64,000 bases of DNA from Mantis religiosa (Eukaryota > Arthropoda > Insecta > Mantodea > Mantidae), in the NCBI GenBank assembly GCA_030765055.1, contig CM060947.1, forward strand, positions 106,428,389-106,492,388. The letters run 5' to 3'. Shown in pieces: positions 1 to 12,600 of the stretch. The stretch's first letter is position 1, and every line of letters starts with the position of its first letter. Below the pieces are notes generated by a model. That model was given only the letters and a program-made list of their open reading frames with translations. It had not been told where the DNA came from and made no database searches. The position numbers and the translations under genes are program-made.

Positions 1-1432
1 CGCCCAGAACTTGCCTCTTTATATGTGAGGTTGCAAAAATTCCTACATCTTTAAACTGCTCTCAGTTTTCCATGATGGTACCAAAAGGTTTCTTCTTTCT
101 GCAAATCCTTATTTGTTGACCATATTGAATCCCAGTAAACACTTCTCTTTTCCTATGAGTTCTATATTTCCAAAGTCATGATCACAGGAAAGCTAGGAAT
201 GGCTGGGAAACTTTAAGTCATGTTCAATTTTTTAGAAATGATCTGCATGGATGTACATGACACAGGTCAAAATCATGTTTAAGTTTTTATTCTGCCCACT
301 GCAATTATCACTGAAAATGTCTTCACTTCTGGTGGTATTTTAGTTTCAATATGATGCATGATGCAGCTTGAAATTTCAGGGCCTCGTTTTCCAGTACTTT
401 TGTCCCAAAGATACATAGAAACTGGCCTGTTCTTCACATTGTGGATATCCAGATTGTAGGTTCACAACTTCCTCTTGTAAAAGTGAATTCCAGAATTTAT
501 TTTTGGGTTTGGAAGCACTTGTTGCATGTCAATGCCAGTAACAGCAACTGTTGGATCTTTGTTATCTACCATTTCCCTTATCAGATTTTGTGCCATCTTA
601 GCTCAGTGTTCATGCAAATTCATTTCTTGCTTTAATATTTGTATTCATTCAAAATTGGTCTTCTCTCATTGTCTCCAGTTGTTGCTTTGTTTTGTCACAA
701 TAGTTACAGGTGTCAGACATAGGAGGCAAAAATCCAAGATTAAATTTGGAATTAAAAATGTGGCATTAAAAGGATTCAGAAACTGGACGATCTTCAGCAT
801 GGTTTTCAACAATCCAGTTGCAGTAAGAATCATACATCTTAGATTTTCTTAAATCAGAGGTTACGTATTTCCTGTGTGGGCTTTTAGCTCTACTGTAGTG
901 GCTGGATAAGATAGGAAAACTGTTAATGTGTGCCTTTACTGTTTCTCTCTCTTAATCAGGTATTCTTATCATCTTTTCCTGATGGACATGATGATCTAGA
1001 TCAACGGTACCAGTTCCTGTACATTTGCCACGAGCAGTACATAGTCTCTTCTCACTCAAACCATGTATGTTTCCAAAAGCAACTGCGCAAACATTGTAAC
1101 TATTATTCCAATGAATCACTTTATAATTTACTGAGCACAATCTACAAGAAGGCCTGACCTATATATGCGATCGTTTTACTTCCTCACTTGGCATTAGCTT
1201 ATTTAAATAACTATTCTGTAAGTTGTAATCCCCATTTCCGAAAATTTTCGAAATATTTCATCAATTTTATCATGACCCAGATTCTCGAAGCAACCACAAT
1301 GGTAAGGAGGTCCGCCTTCTTTTGCCTTTAAAATGTTTTTTGTTTTCAGACTTGTGTATTCTTCACCCGTATTTCTCTTCTTGGCCACATTAATTTTCCA
1401 TTGGTTTTTCTGCACACTTTTTATTTTCTAGG
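1..1432 (-). pseudogene. Decayed DUF7869-type mobile-element-associated protein gene
   Basis: Minus-strand blocks read in order as one protein known from many invertebrate genomes (large uncharacterised family, DUF7869-like, probably transposon-derived). An N-terminal block at 1203-1415 holds RNTGEEYTSLKTKN and a Cys/His stretch. A block at 952-1140 has FGNIHGLSEKRLCT. Then come SDTCNYCDKTK near 700, VLPNPKINSGIHFYKR near 490, and CSGQNKN and HDFGNIE toward 150-300. The blocks sit in different frames with several in-frame stops, so the copy is dead, and it runs off the left edge. No splice sites are needed. The family assignment rests on remembered motif order, not on a search. Confidence 0.6.
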
Positions 1433-2020
1433 GCAACTTACGTGATGAGAAGTAGAAGCACTATCTTTACCAACCATTGTACTTAAAAGAAGGCATTACA
1501 CTTATAAATCCATTACACTTACTTAATCCAAGAGCTACAACCACCAGAATGCCTGTTACATTTTTGTAGAAACTACAGACTGTGCCCGGCTGGCTTGCTG
1601 ACTCATATGCCTTTGCTATTCTCGAGATTCAACCGCAGCACATTAAGTCGAACATGCTGTATTCAAATAGAGATTGCATTCACTTCCAAGGCGTATCAAC
1701 CATTCATACTTGCAGGCATGAAAGAGTATGCTTCACACTACATGTTGCAAGAAAAAACGAAAAAGGCATATGTTGGCTCATATGCCTACTATTCTAAGTG
1801 CCTCATATCACATCCCCTCTTTTACCTTTCTTATCCTTTCATCCTTAACTCAACTATTGTTTTCTTCGATGCTGATGGTATTAGAGTAATCATGGCATAG
1901 GGGATCATTTCATTTTCTTTCCCGTTCATACCCTTCTCTACTTAGGGTGATGTAATGCATTTATGGTGTCCAATCTAAAACGGCTACAAAAGAAGTTAAA
2001 TAAATAAAATAAACAGAAAC
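1433..2020. other. AT-rich stretch without a recognised gene
   Basis: I see no coding block, RNA gene or clear repeat. Two overlapping short ORFs around 1582-1900 show no family motif. Confidence 0.4.
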
Positions 2021-2032
2021 AAACAGGAAAAT

Positions 2033-2285
2033 TCCTTTCTTGGAAGTGTTGAAAATAGTGTTGTTATGATAAATTAACTTTAAAGAGAGTCGATTAAAGA
2101 TTTGTTCAGCAAGTTCCTTGAACCGCCACCAGAAGAGACCCGTGACAAAATATCGTCAGCTACACCAACGAGAACCAGTCGAGAGCCGGCCGATGATAGA
2201 GGCAAAGCCTCAGAAACATGTTCCGGAAAAATTTAAAAATAAGTGTTGTCTAGTGTCTTTAATCGGCTCTCTTTAAAGGTAATTT
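2033..2285 (+). mobile_element. Miniature Penelope-like element, inverted ends, 12-bp TSD
   Basis: The block is flanked by the same 12 bases (AAACAGGAAAAT) at 2021-2032 and 2286-2297. Its two ends are inverted copies: AAATTAACTTTAAAGAGAG on the left pairs with the complement of the right end. Between them lies the tail of a PLE reading frame (EETRDKISSATPTRTSREPA) that runs into a hammerhead-like motif at 2184-2230. Nearly all of the RT and endonuclease gene is missing. The short copy at 5952-6050 and the fragment at 16690-16800 belong to the same family. Confidence 0.72.
2184..2230 (+). ncRNA. Hammerhead-like ribozyme motif, core mutated
   Basis: The order is CCGG stem I strand, box I as CCGATGA (canonical is CTGANGA, so one core base is changed), one T, stem II GAGGC/GCCTC closed by AAA, GAAA, the self-complementary CATG as stem III, TT cleavage triplet end, then CCGG completing a 4-bp stem I. 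The fold is intact but the core U4 to C change probably abolishes cleavage. Confidence 0.6.
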
Positions 2286-2299
2286 AAACAGGAAAATAA

Positions 2300-3690
2300 T
2301 GGGAAAATTTATATAACAGCATGACTAGAATCAATACACTACCAAGAAAGTCCTCTGTAGCAATAACAGGCCATGACTGTCTCAATAAACATTTATTCAG
2401 GATTGGTATAGTGAGATCTTCTCTGTGTCCTTTGTGTACACTTAAAGAAGATATGGATGGAAACCACCTATAGTATACCACAGGAGAGAGTCTCCAGGGG
2501 ATAAGATGCAGGGGGGTTGGAAAAGGTTCCTACACCCTCCCTCAGTAGCTAATGTCACCCTTTGTCAGTTCAGTTACAGACCATTCAAAAACATTCTGAC
2601 AGCTTCTACTTTTGTGAATGAATCTTCTCGGTTTTAGTGTACTGAGTGAAGAGGGTGCAAGTTTTTTTAACGGTTCTGCTCCTTGCGTAGCATGCGTTCT
2701 CTGTCACACACATTCGCTGTCCTTGTCCCACTGTGGAAGGGAGCGCATTCCTTTCAGAGAGCTTCTTTGTGTTGCTGGACAGTACTCCCATTCCCAACCT
2801 TTAGCAAACATTTCAATAACACCAAAATACTGGAATGCAAGAGAGCGAATGGATTCTTTACCAACTGCTTAATAAGATACCAGCCAACCATATTTATTGT
2901 GAACCTCTCAGTTTTTTTAATTCCTCCTTAAAATGAATAGGTTATAAATGCAAAGCTCATATTTTGTAATGGTGTCAGTTATAATTGTGAGCCTGGGACT
3001 TGTTCACTTAGTACTCAAAAGAACTCCAAGAATAGTTAAGTCGTTTATTTTATTTTCTCCCATCTTACATGCTTGCTACACTAATAAAAATGCTTAAATG
3101 ATTGGGCTTTTTGTTTTCCATTTCTTTTAATGAATATTACTCGATGCCAGCTTTGGATAGCGTGGTGAAGGTTTACAAAAATTTAAGATATGTAGTTTAA
3201 AAGCAAAGTTATTTTATAAGTTGTGCTTAAAATTATTTTATTCCACAAAACATATTTACAGATCTTTGATATTTGAGGTTCTGAATTTGTACTAGTCTTG
3301 CATTATTGTCAAAGCACTTTTGTTATTTATATAAGTGTTGGCTTGAAGAATTGTAATACAGTCATATCCTAATTTAGAAGTTAGATTTCCATTCCTCCCC
3401 TTCTTATACACCATGATGATATTTAATTATAATTTGCCACTCACTTATTTGGCTCCATAAATACAATATAGACTGGGCATGGGCTGTAGAAAAGAACATT
3501 TGTGTTGTCCCTACTCTCTTTGCCAACTCTGCACCCTTTCAGCAGTGGTTGATGTGGGATCATTGTTCTTAGAATGGGTTTTAGAGTGTATTGACTAGGA
3601 TTAGGGGAAAAAAAACTGAAATACTCTTAGGGTCTTATTAAGTTACACAATAAAAAAGAAATGCTCCTGTTCATCGAGTATAGGATATAC
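2300..3690. other. AT-rich stretch without a recognised gene
   Basis: No gene supported. Short ORFs around 2284-2931 overlap on both strands and carry no motif. Confidence 0.4.
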
Positions 3691-3699
3691 AATTGAAGG

Positions 3700-3806
3700 G
3701 AACACTTCACACACTGTGACCCACAAGGATCTATTGTGACTCCACCCCCAAAGAGGAAGGGCTGAAGTGAAGAAATCACAGGAGGCTAGTGGCCACAGAC
3801 AAACAG
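3700..3806 (+). repeat. Dispersed repeat, second copy at 26270-26366
   Basis: A roughly 95-bp block shares ggatctattg, a C-rich centre, aggaaggg, gtgaagaaatcaca and gccacaga with 26270-26366 in the same order. It is diverged, with no clear tRNA boxes. It is probably an old SINE or other short interspersed repeat. Confidence 0.5.
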
Positions 3807-4248
3807 GTTAGTAAGTTCCTAGTATTACCTGGCTCGATGACCAAATACATGGGAATATTTTTTCTTTGAACTTCGTGTTTATACTGTCTGTCTGGCACCA
3901 CCTCATGTCATTGAAACATAAGAAAATGAAATGAAAGGGAAAATGAGGGAAAGGAAATTGTGGTAAAGAGAAATCACTTCAGCATTGTCTACCAATCAGA
4001 GAAAATCCATTTAAAATGCAAGGTCAGAGGAGATGCTAAATGAGAATTGTACCCTGTACCTTTTAAATGTAGTCCTACACATTACCTACCATGGAGCCAA
4101 CTCATGTACTACTTCTATTTGTGCTTCTCAGTTTCTGTCATGCATTGTTGCAAATTCTTCACAATAAGAAATCCAAAGATTTATTTGACAGGTAATTCTA
4201 TTTAGAACTATCATATACTAAAGAATTCTGATCCAAAAGTACTTCATA

Positions 4249-4734
4249 GGCTATATGCCATTCATCACGCTCACACGCTTACAAGTGAAATTTTATTTGA
4301 TGTATTCTGTAAAAGTTTTGTATTATTCCAGAACTGTGCATTTATATGGCTTTTACTTTTACTATCAAAGATATGAAACTAATACTGTGGAATTCAAGGT
4401 AAAAATTAAAATTATAGTGTTTAAGAAGGATTTTAAACTGAATAAAGATGAAAAATGGTGAAACAAAGAGAAACAATTATTAATTTATAATATGGCTATA
4501 TGCCATTCATCACGCTCACACGCTTACAAGTGAAATTTTATTTGATGTATTCTGTAAAAGTTTTGTATTATTCCAGAACTGTGCATTTATATGGCTTTTA
4601 CTTTTACTATCAAAGATATGAAACTAATACTGTGGAATTCAAGGTAAAAATTAAAATTATAGTGTTTAAGAAGGATTTTAAACTGAATAAAGATGAAAAA
4701 TGGTGAAACAAAGAGAAACAATTATTAATTTATA
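4249..4734. repeat. Perfect 245-bp tandem duplication (two copies)
   Basis: 4249-4493 is repeated at 4494-4734 with no difference seen. Each copy encodes the same meaningless 68-residue ORF. The end of each unit (caattattaatttata) resembles the tail of the adjoining PLE fragment, so the duplication includes part of that element's border. Confidence 0.85.
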
Positions 4735-5158
4735 GATGAGTCATATTTATTACACATCTGCATCACTTACGTACCTATTTTGAGGACATGTTTCGCAAAT
4801 CATCGTTTGCATCTTCGGCTCTTATGCGACTAAAGCTTGATCCAGTGGTGTGGGTAATTCTGGAGTTGCTGCTGCCATCTGTTGATTTAGTGATGAATTT
4901 AAATGTGGGATTCTCTTCTGGCGGGATTTCAAAGTTCATTAGTTGGTTTTTATGTTTTTCTATGTATATTCTCTCCCATATGACGAGTTCACTATGTTTT
5001 TGTACGTATTTTAGTAATTCGGTGCTGTCTTCAATTTCATGATTTTCAGACCAGAAATGAGCTGCTATTGCGGACTTATCAATATTTTTGTATCTTAAGT
5101 GCCTGAAGTGTTCTTTCTTTCTTTATTTCTACAGTTAAATCTCGATATAAAGACAAAC
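4735..5158 (-). mobile_element. Penelope-like element 3' fragment (endonuclease tail and pLTR)
   Basis: It is collinear with 12240-12660 on the minus strand: same gatgagt..tatttatt end, the same GAACATG/GACATG motif, then the C-terminal part of a PLE GIY-YIG endonuclease gene (translated minus: NFEIPPEENPTFKFIT and the AAHFWSEN block). The fragment stops near 5110-5158 at a sequence (acagttaaatctcgatat) that also ends the PLE at 32613-32887. Truncated and non-functional. Confidence 0.65.
4780..4828 (-). ncRNA. Hammerhead-like motif, core mutated
   Basis: Read on the minus strand: GAG stem I strand, CCGAAGA (box I with T to C), one T, a hairpin GCAAA/TTTGC, GAAAC ATG TC, then CTC completing stem I. 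Confidence 0.5.
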
Positions 5159-5405
5159 AAATTTAGGTTGCTAGTAGATTTTCAAATGGAAGTTTGAAAA
5201 AGCATAAAAGTGGTGATGGCTGAAGGAAAGAATGGCAATCATATTGATATGAAGGTGTTATACATTTTCTTTGAGTTCAATTAATTTAAAAAGGGAAAAT
5301 CTGAAGAAGATGCTATATTTAATTATAAGAATTTTCCCTAAGCTAATATTGGAATCTCCCAATGATACAGCTTAACCATGGTTAAGGTTGAGATGGTAAA
5401 ATGAG

Positions 5406-5723
5406 AAGGTTTGCGTTGGCAAGAACACTGAAATTTTGTTTTAGATTCAACAGTTGCCTCATAGAGGTATTATGCTAATATATCTTATGTATCAAGGAGA
5501 ATAGTATAGTGTGATACTAATGTCGTAAGCACTTTTTATGGATCAAGGGAAGGTTTGAAAAAACAAGGTTTGCGTTGGCAAGAACACTGAAATTTTGTTT
5601 TAGATTCAACAGTTGCCTCATAGAGGTATTATGCTAATATATCTTATGTATCAAGGAGAATAGTATAGTGTGATACTAATGTCGTAAGCACTTTTTATGG
5701 ATCAAGGGAAGGTTTGAAAAAAC
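5406..5723. repeat. Perfect 159-bp tandem duplication (two copies)
   Basis: 5406-5564 is repeated at 5565-5723 without a visible difference, followed by a few bases of a third start (aaggtt). Non-coding AT-rich sequence. Confidence 0.85.
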
Positions 5724-5951
5724 AAGGTTCCTGTGAGATTCCATCATATGCTTACTACATGTGTATTGCAAACTATTTTTGCACTATGTGTATTTATATT
5801 AATATGAATTTTAGTAATAAAAATATTAGCTGAAATATTAAATGTATTTCAAGATAAATGTTAGTGTTACTATGGAGAAGTACTTACCACACTAGTGCAG
5901 GAATGTTAACTTAAGATGCATAGCAACAATAACGGTAAGTATGGAATATTA

Positions 5952-6050
5952 ATCCTTTCATGGAAGTGTTGAAAACAGTGTTGTTGTATAAATTAAATTT
6001 ATCGGGAGTTGATTAATGACAGTGTCATTAATCGACTTCCAATAAATATA
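5952..6050. mobile_element. 99-bp palindromic mini-PLE with 11-bp TSD
   Basis: Flanked by ATGGAATATTA at 5941-5951 and 6051-6061. The left end (tggaagtgttgaaaa, tgttg, ataaatta) matches the start of the mini-PLE at 2033. The body is a near-perfect inverted repeat around gattaatgaca/gtgtcattaatc. It keeps only terminal sequence and no hammerhead core. Confidence 0.65.
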
Positions 6051-6061
6051 ATGGAATATTA

Positions 6062-7190
6062 GATACATAATTTAAAAAGGTTTCTTTCACAACTAATCCA
6101 TGGATAGAGGAAATAAGAGAGTTAGTATATTAAAATGTTTTATACCTGTTTCAATTTAATTCAAAGTAAAAGTAAATATACCTTAATGCAGGTATCATTT
6201 CACCATACATATGGCGCTCTGTGTGCAGTGCTACCTGTAGGAGGTAACTGCTCCAGGCAGCATGTAAATACAACATATTTTGCAGCTTGGAGATCATTAG
6301 CTTTCAAACATATTGATGCCCTAATCATGTATTTTGCCTTACAGCCCACACTTCTAATAAATAATACAAGTAGGCAAATAAAAGTGACACCTGAAAAGTT
6401 TGGCAATTTTGCTATCTCACCTGTGATTAAAGATACTGGAATACACTAATCTTAGCTTTAGACTTTAGAAATCATTCATTTTATGACTAATATCTGATGC
6501 CTGCTTTTGCTTTAAACTTTTATGAGTTATCAAGTTAAGAAAATACAGCAGAATAGAAGTACAATGCAAGCACGCTAAACAACAATTCCACATCATTAAC
6601 AATGAATTTCAGTTATTACTAAACAACAGCTGATTACATTAATTGTCAATTAAAAGTGGTTGCTTTTCACAGAATTTGTTAAAAAGCATTAACTCAGTTG
6701 TCTACTGTCACCTTTCTGCATTTATATTTCTCAACAGTGGTGGAGGATTCTCAGCCATGAACTCCCGATAGTAATTTTACTCAACACATGCATCAGGCTT
6801 GATGGCTTATTCAGAAACCATAAGTGCACAGCTCTATAAACCTCTGCTGTAATGGTTCAGTTAATTACAGTGAACACATTTTGTCTTATAAATTGCACTG
6901 TTATAATTGTAGATTCATTGATAAAGAATAATCACAAAATATCATCTGAACCAAATTTTTTGTTCAGATGAACAGACAACTTGCTAAACAGGAAAAGTTG
7001 CATTTTGAGCTTCATCCAATTACTGCACACTTGTCATGTGACTTTGTTTACAATTCCTTTGAACTTAAAAGTGAAACCAGTTTAGGAGTTTGATGGGTTG
7101 TGGTTAGTTATTTCAGAATAAAATTTTGGAGGGAATTTTAGATATATTTTCTTCTCCCGCGGGCATATCCATTTCTCACAGTTTTGGGAG
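6062..7190. other. Gene-free stretch
   Basis: AT-rich. One plus-strand ORF (6135-6449, 104 codons) has no recognised domain, and no supporting splice or codon signal was convincing. Confidence 0.35.
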
Positions 7191-7206
7191 ACTAGCTTAT
7201 TGATAT

Positions 7207-7959
7207 AACCTTCCAAGAACTACAGGATAACACAGGAAATTGGTTTACAGATAAATATGGAGAAAACTAAAATGTTAATACAGACACGTGAGCCTAACTT
7301 GAACAATAAGACAGCAGATAGACCTAATAAAAGTGAATGCAGTTCAAGCATTTACATATTTAGGTACAATAATCAGTAATGATAATAATGGAATATATGA
7401 GATAAAGAATAGGCAGTCAAAGGCAAATAAAGCATATTTCACATTATTACCAATATTCAGGTCTGAAGACATACACAGACAAACAAAAATACGATTGTAT
7501 AAAACAATAATAAGAGCAATATTGACATACAGATGTGAAGTACGGGTAATGACAAAGAAAATGGAGAATATATTATGTGCCTTTGAAAGAAAGATTTGAA
7601 GAAGAATCTTAGGCCCAGTGAATGATAATGGATTATGGAGACATAGATATAACAGCGAAATATATGGCATATATAAAGAGCCAGATATAACAAGAATAGT
7701 TAAATTAAGAAGACTTCAGTGGGCTGGTCATGTATTACGAATGAATGACCAAAGTATACCCTTAAAAGTGTTAAAAGGCAAAATGTTTGGAAATAGAGCA
7801 GTTGGCAGACCAAGGGAGAGATGGTTTGATGGGGTGAGAATAGATGCAAGAAACTTACTGAATAGCAGGAATCTGGAAAGAGATTCAATAAATAGGGAAG
7901 AATGGAGGCAACGCTTAAGAGAAGCCAAGGCTCAAGTTGGGCTGTAGCACTACGGAAGA
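7207..7959 (+). mobile_element. 5'-truncated RTE-like LINE, C-terminal ORF, 13-bp TSD
   Basis: The insertion is bounded by AGCTTATTGATAT at 7194-7206 and 7960-7972. It encodes the region downstream of the RT active site: FTYLGTIIS at 7355, then LQWAGHVLRM and RPRERWFDGV, ending at a stop near 7945. That motif set is typical of the C-terminus of RTE/BovB-like LINEs. It is broken by a frameshift near 7330 and an in-frame TGA at 7597. Almost no 3' tail separates the stop from the TSD. Confidence 0.75.
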
Positions 7960-7972
7960 AGCTTATTGATAT

Positions 7973-9190
7973 GTTATAAGAAATTAAAATAGTCTGAGGC
8001 AAGTGCATCTTAAAGTGTATAAAAAAGAAAAGTGAAGTAGTTCCAAAATTAGGGACATGAGGGGGTGTTTCTCCCTTAAATATGTTCTACTTGCAGGTGT
8101 CAAAGCAGATGAAATACTTTTATTTCAGTGCAAAGAAACAAAGGATAAATTACATAAGAAATGGTTATTTAGAACTAATAAGTTTTATTAACAGCTTTTC
8201 TCAATTTTTTTTAAGAAGATGAACTGGAGATGTTTAATTAGTAGCAAGAAATAAGAAATAGAATTAAAATGATTAAAAGTATTTTATTAAAATACTAGAT
8301 AATTTAATGTTGGTTTTGTAATAATTTGTAATGTGTGTCATGTGTGCCTCAGTTTACCAACCTAGCTGTCAATCTCATGCTCAAATGATCATCCAGCTTA
8401 TACATGGGGGTCAGCACCTGCTGGAGTAATTTGGTTTTTGTGATCTAAAGAAAGATGGACCTCATCTTACACATGGGGAGAAAAAAAGTCTGCTCAAGCA
8501 TGAGTGATCTTCGACTCAGGTGCATTTTGTTCTTATGTTCAACTCCACTAGCCAGAGTACAGAACACTTAGTGCTTTAATAAGTTTAATTAAAAAGTTAA
8601 TAATTCTGCTATAATAGACATTTAAACTGCTTTTATTACATATAACTCAGAAAGTTCTAGTAACAGTCCATTTTCATTGGAGGTTCAAGCTTCAGAATTA
8701 CGGAAGCAAGACTCTAGCTACTTCAAAAGTTTCAATCTTGCAATTTTCTTATATCTATTCTTTTATATATTTTGTGTAATCCATAGTAATGTCTTTCCCT
8801 TCTTGCTAATTTGATTTCTTTTGCCACCTTTGTTGGAGATAATGATAGCAAACGATTCATGAATCTTAAGAAGGAGGCACCTAATTATTTTTGTCTCTCC
8901 TCATAAACAATCTTGATAAAATGGAGAATGTGGCAAAATGGATTAGTTTGGATATATGTAACTTTGGTTGATCGAAAGTACCTACCTATGTCACTGTATG
9001 AGAGCTCTTGAAGAAACGTTTTTTGTCATTTGAACTACAGGGGTTGCTTCAAACAGAAGCTAATAAATTTCAGGAATGGGAAGTGTAAAGAAAGAACACC
9101 CATTCCAAATAAAGAATAATACTAGGTGTTAATTATGAATGTTAATTTCTCTACAACAAATAGGTATTGTTTGTTTTCTTGTTTCTGTGG
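7973..9190. other. Gene-free stretch downstream of the SLC17 gene
   Basis: AT-rich, no recognised coding or repeat signal. Confidence 0.4.
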
Positions 9191-9194
9191 CTAT

Positions 9195-9200
9195 TTTATT
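9195..9200 (-). promoter_or_regulatory. Candidate polyadenylation signal of the SLC17 gene
   Basis: AATAAA on the minus strand, 334 bases past the stop codon. It is the first well-placed candidate I see but untested; this AT-rich DNA offers others. Confidence 0.3.
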
Positions 9201-9284
9201 AGGAAAAGGGATTTTTAAAGAGAGAAAAAATGCTTAAGTGAGCCTAGGGTAGGACATAGATCAAAGTTACCCAACATTTATATT

Positions 9285-9390
9285 ATCAGTATAAAGGAAA
9301 CCTCTGGAAAAAACCTTATCTGGCATCTCTCCTAATTGAGATTTGAACTTAAGACCTATTGAATGTGAGGCAGAAGTTGGCAAGAAAAGG
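9285..9390 (-). repeat. Decayed SINE fragment (family B)
   Basis: It shares ctggaaaaaaccttatct, gagatttgaact and ttgaatgtgaggca with the better copies at 34215 and 39715. Confidence 0.45.
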
Positions 9391-9533
9391 CTGAGAGAAA
9401 TAGGTTGCAACATCTGATGCACACTGCTCCATCTCAAATGGGAATGTCAGTTTCTAACCTGTAGTTATAGATTAGAGCACTTCGGTGCTACAGTAAAAAT
9501 TCAGTGATGCAAAATAATTTTGTAGGACGTTTA

Positions 9534-9698
9534 TCACAGTTCTGTGACAGGCACAGTTTTTGTATCATTGTTGATCTTTTGATTAGTTCTGTTCCATTCT
9601 AATTCCTCTACAGATCCATAAAATACATACAGAATATAAGGAAGAGCTACTATACTCATGGATACATAGAAGACAGTTTTCCACCTGCTCAAGGTATC
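9534..9698 (-). CDS. SLC17-like transporter, last exon
   Basis: Acceptor cag at 9699-9701, phase 0. Encodes the final 54 residues: DTLSRWKTVFYVSMSIVALP begins the last membrane segment, followed by a polar tail ending VPVTEL and TGA at 9534-9536. The start W-x-x-VF after the previous exon's TGGQ matches the family. Confidence 0.9.
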   Translation of the reverse strand, partial: DTLSRWKTVFYVSMSIVALPYILYVFYGSVEELEWNRTNQKINNDTKTVPVTEL

Positions 9699-12600
9699 CT
9701 GCAACAAAAATAACAGTGAGCTTCATTAAGGTCTATACAATTTAAAAACTTTTGTACATGTGTACAGAATTTCAGATACATCTATACTCCAAATATAAAA
9801 TTTCAATTTATAGCTTGCCTATTTTATACAAATATCTTTCAACTATAAATATTTCTTCAATGCAGGTTTAAATTGCTTCAGTTTTACCATTTTTCAACTT
9901 GGTGGAAGTTTGTTGTACAGCTTACCACTTGTAATTTTCAGTGGCTTAAAATGTAGTTAATATTCTAAAGAAATTGTCCTGATTTCATATGTCATAATTG
10001 TTGTAGTCACTACTTCGAGTTATATGAAATGATTTATTATGTTCTAAAGCAAATTCACCGTGGGCTACCCTTGAGCTGGCTCCTGACCCCTTTACTGATA
10101 GAGTAGCCCTTCAATATGTACAGTTATATACTTGATGCATGTTTATCCCTTATAATAATAATAACTGCTTTCTATTTACACCATCTGCACTAGTTTCTGC
10201 TAGTTGCTGATCTTTTTCTTCTGTTAATTACTACCATTTGCTTCAACCTTTTATTTCTGTGTTTCAATGGATTGGGATTTACTTAATCTCACTTTTCATA
10301 TTTCTCACTTGCACATCTTCCCTTTTTTGTGTCCCCTTTCTCTATTACAAATTATTTAACTTCACTAGCCACTTTTCCAATCCTTCTTCCAGTTATCTAT
10401 TACTTTGTCACACTTTCTCAAATCTTTTCCTCTACTTTCTCAAATCCCTTCTACTTCTCACAACCCACTCTAATCTCTCTTCTTTTTCGGCAATTTCTAC
10501 AACCATATTAATTTTTCCCTATTTGTAACATTTTTGTAACTTTCTCTGACCATTATTTACCTCTTATTTCAACTTCTTATTACTGTCACTTCACTCAACC
10601 TGGATTCACTTAACTTCACCTTTTTTATATACTTTCACTTCCACTCCCACCCCCTCGATTATCTATTATTATGTGTTATATCATAACTAGCAAAAAAACT
10701 AATAGAATAATCTAGAGAGATCAGTGTTAATATATGTTGAGTTTTAAATAATACTTTTGCATGATTCTTTCCTTCCTACCTTATATCTTATATAAATTTC
10801 AAGCTCATTTTTTGAAGGACGAGTATTCTGGAAATTAATTGTTCTTTCACACTGGCCGTGTGTAGGCTAAATTGTGGAAACGTAGAGTCAGACTGAAAAA
10901 TTCAGTGCCATAGCCGGGGTTTGAACCAGTCTGACTCTACGTTTCCACAATTTAGCCTACACACGGCCAGTGTAAAAGAACAATTAATTGACCTAATTAA
11001 TTGACCTAATAGTGGTTAACTATAAAGCCTGGGCCTTAAAGTGCTTACATGTTGTAAGTCGCCATTAAGGTAGTTGTCTCATGTGTTTATGAGAACTCCT
11101 AAGTGGTTTACCGGGAAAATACAAGTCAGTTGGAGAATTTAATGTCATATCGGCACATTGGCCATAGTAGCTCAATGGTAGAGCGACTGGACGGAAACCA
11201 GAAGATCTGTGGTTCAAATCCCGGCTATGGCGTTGAATTTTTCAGTCTGACTCTACGTTTCAACGAGTATTCTGTTCAAATTGGTGACTTACTATGCTGT
11301 AAGTACTTCAGTCTGAGGCTTTATAGTAACTACTATTGGGTTAATTGATGGAAATTTAATCATTCTTCCACACTAGTTGTGTGTAGGCTAAGATTTGGAT
11401 AGAGTCAGATCTGAAAACTTCAATGCCATGGCTGGGATTTGAACCACGGATCTCTCTCATATGAGTCAGTTGGAGAATTTAGTATCATGCCAGCATGTTG
11501 CCCATGGTAGCTCAATGGCTAAGAGCAATTGGCTTTAGACTGGAAGATCCATGGTTGAAATCCTAGCCATGGCATTGTATTTTTCAGTCTGATTCCATCT
11601 ATTTAGTTTCATAATTAATGTGGCTATATACCAATGAATGATTTATGAGTATTCACTAAAGCAAGTCCAGTCCAACTTCCCACCTTGACAGATACCATGC
11701 CACAACAGCTCACCAACGAGTAATTAGCAAGGAGTTGTTACAGTTATTACCTTCTGCAGAAATTACATGAAGTAAATGTCATCTAAACTCAGTTTGAAAA
11801 CTAGGACTGCAACTTCTTCGTGACTGAAAAGAATTCCCTTGAAATTGAACCCTAGTCTTAGCCATGGATATTGACAGCCCACAGGCACAAATATGGAAAT
11901 ATATGGAAAATATTTATATTTCCTCATGGAGATATAAATGATTTTCTATATGGTTCATTACTGCATCTTTTATTTTTTATTTCACTTATATTTTCTCAGC
12001 TGTACCTAGCTGATACAGAAGTTATTGCACCATGCCCAAAATTTGATATCAAGTTTCAGTGTTCGTAACTCATAAACAAAAAGTTGAATTACTAAACTCA
12101 GTTTAAGTTCAGTATGTGCTAAGGATAGAACACAAGGATTTTTAAGAGAATCCTACACCAAAGTAGTATTTTTTGAAATTTTTATTTTCTCAAACATGGC
12201 TCTAATGTATTGAAATTTAATTGTATTGGAACACCACAGTGAAGCGAAATAATTATTAAATTATAGATGAGTTGTATTTATTTCACATCAGCTTCACTTA
12301 CGTACCTATATTGAGAACATGTTTCGTGAACCATCGTTCCCATCGTCAGCTCTTATGTGACTAAAGCTTGCTCCAGTGGTGTGGGTAGTTCTGGAGTTGC
12401 TGCTGCCATCTGTTGATTCTGTGATGAATTTAAATGTGAGGTTATCTTCTGGCGGGTTTTCAAAGTTCATTAGTTGGTTTTTATGTTTTTCTATGTATAT
12501 TCTCTGCCATATGACTAGTTCACTATGTTTTTGTACATATTTTAGTAATTTGGTGCTATCTTCAATTTAATGATTTTCAGACCAGAAATGAGCTGCTATT

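Noticed and set aside
4255..4706. Twin 68-residue proteins
   Set aside because: Products of a tandem duplication of AT-rich DNA, with no recognisable domain.
6135..6449. 104-codon plus-strand ORF as a host exon
   Set aside because: An acceptor-like site is present, but no known motif, no partner exon and no donor were found.
10850..11000. rho-type or other terminator hairpin
   Set aside because: The inverted repeat is the strand switch of a fold-back SINE in a eukaryotic intron.
11160..11232. tRNA gene (also the tRNA-like parts at 26742, 34640, 56800, 57115 and 57430)
   Set aside because: A and B boxes are good but the TΨC and acceptor stems do not pair properly and the units are repeated; they are SINE promoters.
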